Shown here: positions 59,680 through 64,000 of the stretch, piece by piece
Position numbering within the stretch: position 1 is the first letter of the stretch
Layout of the letters: the number at the start of each line of letters is the position of its first letter
From: Capra hircus
Taxonomy: Eukaryota; Chordata; Mammalia; Artiodactyla; Bovidae
DNA length: 64,000 nt
Assembly: GCF_001704415.2 (NCBI RefSeq)
Contig: NC_030817.1
Location: 50,887,550-50,951,549 of the forward strand
Direction: 5' to 3'
Notes under the pieces: model-generated
What the model was told of the DNA's origin: nothing
Databases searched by the model: none
Seen by the model: only the letters and a program-made list of their open reading frames with translations
Translations under genes and position numbers: made by a program

Positions 59680-60500
59680 CTTTCAGAAAACTATATAGAA
59701 GAATGTCTTGAAAAACCTGGAATAAGTTTCTTAAAGAGCAAGTTCAAAATTACTAAGCATAATGGGAAAAAGACAGAAAATCCTCTTCTAGTTATACCAA
59801 AAAAAGGAGAAGGAAGAATAAGCACAAAGGGGAAGAAAATGTTCACAGAGTATGTAACTGTCAAAGGATTATAATTGGGTATATATAAAAATTGTTACAA
59901 ATCAGTGAAAACACACATATATAGAAACAGAAATGAGCAAATGATACACTAGCCAATTCACAAAGGTGGAAAGCCAAATGGCCAACAAACATATGAAAAG
60001 ATGTTCAACCTCACAAGAAATCATGAAATGCAAATTAGAACAGCAATGAGATAACATTTTGCATTCAGCAGGTTGGCAGAATTCAGGAAGTATGGGAACT
60101 CCAAGTACAAGCGAGGATATAGAGCAATGGGGACTTTGATATACTGCTGATGGCAATGGAAACTAGTATAATGTGTTGGACAAATATTTGTCAATCCCTG
60201 ATAAAGCTGTAGATATATCCAAGAGTCAACAATATCACTCTAAGTATATATTCTAGAAGGTTTCTCACCCAGGCAGATAAGGAGATATGCTTAAGAATGT
60301 TTACTGGAATAGCAAAATGCTGGCAGTATCTTACATGTTAATAGTAGAATAAATTAAAAATTGGGTATACTCAAATAATGGAATACTATGAAACAATGAC
60401 AATGAATGAATTACAGGTATATCCAACAACATGAATGAATCTTGAAAACACTATGCTAAGCCAATAAAGCAAACTGCAGAGAATATATATGGCATAATTC
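59680..60500 (+). mobile_element. Old L1 LINE 3' part (L1M/HAL1-like)
   Basis: Sense L1 phrases: AATGGCCAACAAACATATGA near 59980, CATGAAATGCAAATTAGAAC near 60023, TGATGGCAATGGAAACTAGT near 60148 and AAATAATGGAATACTATGAA near 60373. The only clearly recognisable plus-strand L1 of substantial size in the window. Frames fully decayed. Confidence 0.8.
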
Positions 60501-61347
60501 AGTTAAGTTCAGTCACTCAGTCATGCCCAACTCTTTGCGACCCCACGGACTGCAGCACACCAGGCCTCCCTGGCCATCACCAACTCGTCCATTGAGTCGG
60601 TGAAGCCATCCAACCATCTCATCCTCTGTTGTCCCCTTATCCTCCTGCCTTCAGTCTTTACCAGCACCAGGATCTTTTCAAATGAGTCAGCTCTTCGCAT
60701 CAGGTGGCCAAAGTACTGGAGTTTCAGCTTCAACATCAGTCCTTCCAATGAATATTCAGCACTGATTTCCTTTAGGATGGACTGGTTGGATCTTTGGTGC
60801 TCAACTTTCTTTATACATCCATGTGAGAGGTGGACTGTGAAGAAGGCTGAGAGCCGAAGAATTGATGCTTTTCAACTGTGGTGTTGGAGAAGACTCTTGA
60901 GAGTCCCTTGGACTGCAAGGAGATCCAACCGATCCATTCTGAAGGAGATCAAACCTGGGATTTCTTTGGAAGGGATGATGCTAAAGCTGAAACTCCAATA
61001 CTCTGGCCACCTCATGCGAAGAGTTGACTCACTGGAAAAGACTTTGATGCTGGGAAGGATTGGGGGCAGGAGGAGAAGACGCAGACGACAGAGGATGAGA
61101 TGAGATGGCTGGATGGCATCACTGACTCGACGGACATGAATCTGAGTGAACTCCGGGAGCTGGTGATGGACAGGGAGGCCTGGCGTGCTGTGATTCATGG
61201 GGTCACAGAGAGTCGGACACGACTGAGCGACTGAACTACTACAACTACAATACTAGAAAAACCACAGCCTTGACTAGACAGACCTTTGTTGGCAAAGTAA
61301 TGTCTCTGCTTTTTAATATTCTGTCTAGGTTGGTCATAACTTTGGCA
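60496..61347 (-). mobile_element. BovB (minus) split by a second BovB
   Basis: The host copy is in minus orientation: 60496-60818 (3' end, CATGCCCAACTCTTTGCGAC to GGTGCTCAACTTTCTTTATA, with about 65-110 bp missing after 60796) and 61258-61347 (CACAGCCTTGACTAGACAGAC to GGTTGGTCATAACTTTG). Between them lies a plus-oriented BovB. Confidence 0.87.
60820..61250 (+). mobile_element. BovB 3' fragment inserted in opposite orientation
   Basis: Begins near GTGAGAGGTGGACTGTGAAG, encodes ELWCWRRLL-type sequence (QLWCWRRLLRVPWTARRSN) and ends at ACTGAGCGACTGAACTAC. It is more similar to the consensus than the copy it interrupts. Boundaries are ambiguous by a few bases. Confidence 0.87.
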
Positions 61348-61772
61348 TGGTATGGTACCATTTATATTAAAAGGTTTAGAATGCGAGGCAATAGTACACA
61401 TCATTTATTAATATGTGTGTATGGACATATACCAATGGAAAAGATAGATGCCAAATACCTCTGAGGAAGAAAGGAAAGGAGAGAGGCGATTGGGAGAAGT
61501 TCACAGGTAGACCATCAATGTATTTCTTGAAAAAGATTAGAAGCAAATAGCACAAATAGTTAAGAGCAAAGAAACCTGGGTAAATGTATACACGTTTGTT
61601 ATATTGGCTACACTCTCCTGTATGACTGAAGTATCTGATCTCCTCTCAAGTACGTCTAAGAATACAAAATGCTACTGATGTGCTGAGCCTGAAACATCTC
61701 TTCTTTTGAACCATCATGGTGCTTCAAGTGCATTCCTGTCAAGAATTCAGTATCTTCTATCATGCGCCACAG

Positions 61773-62253
61773 AGACATTACTTTGCCAACTAAGGTCCGT
61801 CTAGTCAAGGCTATGGTTTTTCCTGTGGTCATGTATGGATGTGAGAGTTGGACTGTGAAGAAGGCTGAGAGCCAAAGAATTGATGCTTTTGAACTGTGGT
61901 GTTGGAGAAGACTCTTGAGAGTCCCTTGGACTGCAAGGAGATCCAACCAGTCCATTCTGTAGGAGATCAGCCCTGGGATTTCTTTGGAAGGAATGATGCT
62001 AAAGTTGAAACTCCAGTACTTTGGCCACCTCATGCGAAGAGCTGACTCATTGGAAAAGACTGTGATGCTGGGAGGGATTGGGGGCAGGAGGAGAAGGGGA
62101 CGACAGAGGATAAGACGGCTGGATGGCATCACGGACTCAATGGACGTGAGTCCGAGTGAACTCCGGGAGTTGGTGATGGACAGGGAGGCCTGGCGTGCTG
62201 CGATTCATGGGGTCGCAGAGAGTCGGACACAACTGAGCGACTGAACTGACCTG
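61773..62253 (+). mobile_element. Young BovB LINE, 481 bp, perfect duplication
   Basis: 5'-truncated BovB with perfect 14-bp duplications ATCATGCGCCACAG at 61759-61772 and 62254-62267. One in-frame TAG at about 61960 and otherwise open reading. Ends CTGAACTGACCTG. Confidence 0.95.
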
Positions 62254-62267
62254 ATCATGCGCCACAG

Positions 62268-64000
62268 TTATTGGTGTTCATGTTCTCATCACACACCCAA
62301 GCAGGAATCCTCTCTAGCCTCTTCAGGACAATGCACACATCTATGTATCTTTTCATGCCAGACAGTGACTAACAATGCTTTGGACACAAGAGGCTCTAAT
62401 AAATGTCTGATGAATAAATGATGATAAGTAAATAAACTCAGGAAAGCAAAAGGGTGAGCTCTGGCTGCAGATAAAAATAAAAATAACCCTGAGTAATGCA
62501 ATTAGATAACCTTCCCTGTGAAAATCAAGTTATATTGGTACATTGATTATCAGACTCTAAAATATAGAGAATTCACTGCTTTCATGTTCAGCCAATCAGT
62601 CTCATACTATTTCCTGATTTCCACCCAAAAAGGATTCAGTGAGGGAGTCCATTTTTCACACCTCATGAAATAAGACTTTATGTTATCCTCTGTTATCTGT
62701 GGAGATACTTCATAATTCTGTCTTCCCAGTCAAGGTCTTCTTACGTCCCCCTTTCTTTCCCTCTAAACCCTCCAGCACTACACGTACCTCAGTCCATATG
62801 TTTGGTGTTAGTCAATGATGGGGGTTGCAGGAGGAGGGAAACAGGTGATTTCTGCCTCGTAGTGAGTTTATTAAATTCACACTACTTTGGCAGATCTACT
62901 CACCTGGAGGTAGGCTCCATCCTTTCTGTGGGAAGAGACATATTGCTTATACCATTTTTTGACCAAGCTTAATCTCTTAGAAATCCCTAGAAATGACCTG
63001 GGGCAAAATCCAAAGAGTCACTGGACTTGAAATCCAAAGACAGGTTAGAAAAACTAAAATCATATAGAAGAAAGTGTATAAAATATAATATTTAATTATT
63101 TTTACTTTTTCTCCATAATTTATAATCAATATTGGAAACTGTTTTGGTACCCATGATACCCTCAATTCTGTCTAAATAAGGTGTTTTCCACTTTCAACTG
63201 GACAATAGGTTTTATCTTTCCAGAGATCTAGAAATAAAGAAATTGCAACTCTGGCTCTCCAAAGGTCAGACTGTGGTAAGAAAAGGAAACAGAGCAGATA
63301 TCTACTTCTGGAGGCAACAGAGCTGAACTGAAATAAAAGGAAAGCTTCCTTCTATAATAAAAATTAGAGTATTCACTCACAGACATTCTAATTTTTAACC
63401 ACATTCTACAGAATTCAATAAACCCCTGTGTTTAGCCCCAGGCTAGTTCGTTGTGAGCCCAGCTAAAGTCTAGATGGTGAAAGCACTTGATTATTATTCC
63501 AACTGGAATTTTCAAAGGCTGGAAGTGTTTTCAAATTATGCGATAAAACAGAAAGTTGTTGTAAATAAACCATTAAGATTTGGAAGGGAAACAATTTAAA
63601 CATAACTCTACCATCTTGCAAGCAGACAAACTAGCAATAGAAAAACGCCAGAGATAAGAAATTCACAATTTGGGTTATCTCATATATCTGAAAGGTAAAA
63701 TGGAATAAAGCACAAAGACAGGTCTGAAAAGGCAATTAAAAATTAACCAAGGTGACATTATGGCAATCATTTCTATGCATTGGTTTGCTGTCTAAGGGGA
63801 AATGACTGGCTTTGAAATTAATTCAAAACAGTCACTATGTGGTGCTTTTATTGTTTGGAGGGTGAAGTGCCCCAAAACTGGGAAATCAGGACCACTGAAA
63901 GGCTCTTTAATTTTAAATTGTATAAACTAAGATTATTTTCCATTTCAAAAGGCATCCACCTCCTGAGAATGTCCTCCTATGCTGTCATACTTCCCAGATT
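62268..64000. other. Unique intronic sequence to window end
   Basis: Apart from a weak L2-like 3' end at about 62340-62425 (GGCTCTAATAAATGTCTGAT) I see no repeat family, exon or CpG island here. Confidence 0.55.

Larger units (their letters stand above)
12770..64000 (-). other. ALDH1A2: ALDH1A2 intron 1 (partial)
   Basis: Everything upstream of exon 2 on the minus strand to the window end lacks the exon 1 coding segment (start MTSSKIEMPG, end EIKYTK) and lacks a CpG island, so I infer it is intron 1, at least 51 kb. A very large first intron fits mammalian ALDH1A2. A further gene inside the intron cannot be strictly excluded, but none is seen; all long open frames fall in LINE sequences. Confidence 0.75.

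Noticed and set aside
62700..64000. Possible ALDH1A2 exon 1 / promoter at the window end
   Set aside because: No CpG-rich block and no coding match to the first 39 residues.

Overview
The window is mammalian nuclear DNA from a bovid ruminant (cattle, sheep, goat or a close relative). It is saturated with BovB (RTE-clade LINE), Bov-tA/Bov-A SINEs and ruminant-type L1, a combination restricted to this group. I cannot fix the species from sequence alone.

The only host gene I can support is on the minus strand: three consecutive coding exons of ALDH1A2 (retinaldehyde dehydrogenase 2, RALDH2), the main embryonic retinoic-acid-synthesising enzyme. By order along the transcript these are exon 2 (12665-12769, 105 bp), exon 3 (12327-12467, 141 bp) and exon 4 (9391-9520, 130 bp). 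Every junction is a clean AG/GT junction in the correct phase. Together they encode 125 contiguous residues, about human 40-164. Intron 2 is only 197 bp and carries a (TG)n tract close to the exon 3 acceptor. Intron 3 is 2.8 kb and nearly repeat-free. Positions 1-9390 are the start of intron 4, and 12770-64000 (more than 51 kb) is part of intron 1. Exon 1 with its expected CpG island, and exons 5 onward, are not in the window.

Intron 1 layout: (a) 12770-15586, scattered SINE and BovB copies; (b) 15587-27693, a 12 kb nest built at one insertion site: an 0.8 kb L1 split by a 5'-inverted (twin-primed) BovB and by a full-length ruminant L1, which is itself interrupted by a third insertion, a 1.07 kb BovB with an open reverse-transcriptase frame; (c) 27694-32700, SINEs and an old L1 hit by BovB; (d) 32690-40945, an old L1 cut by two BovBs and four SINEs, with a duplicated L1 segment; (e) 40946-59680, mostly unique intron with ancient MIR/L2 relics and two young insertions; this is the best place to look for retinoic-acid-gene enhancers; (f) 59680-62270, an old plus-strand L1 and a BovB-inside-BovB hairpin followed by another young BovB; (g) 62270-64000, unique intron.

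No bacterial, phage, CRISPR or defence system is present, and no evidently novel protein-coding system. The unusual content is mainly retrotransposition history that can be read base by base from target-site duplications, and a possible splicing-relevant microsatellite in intron 2.
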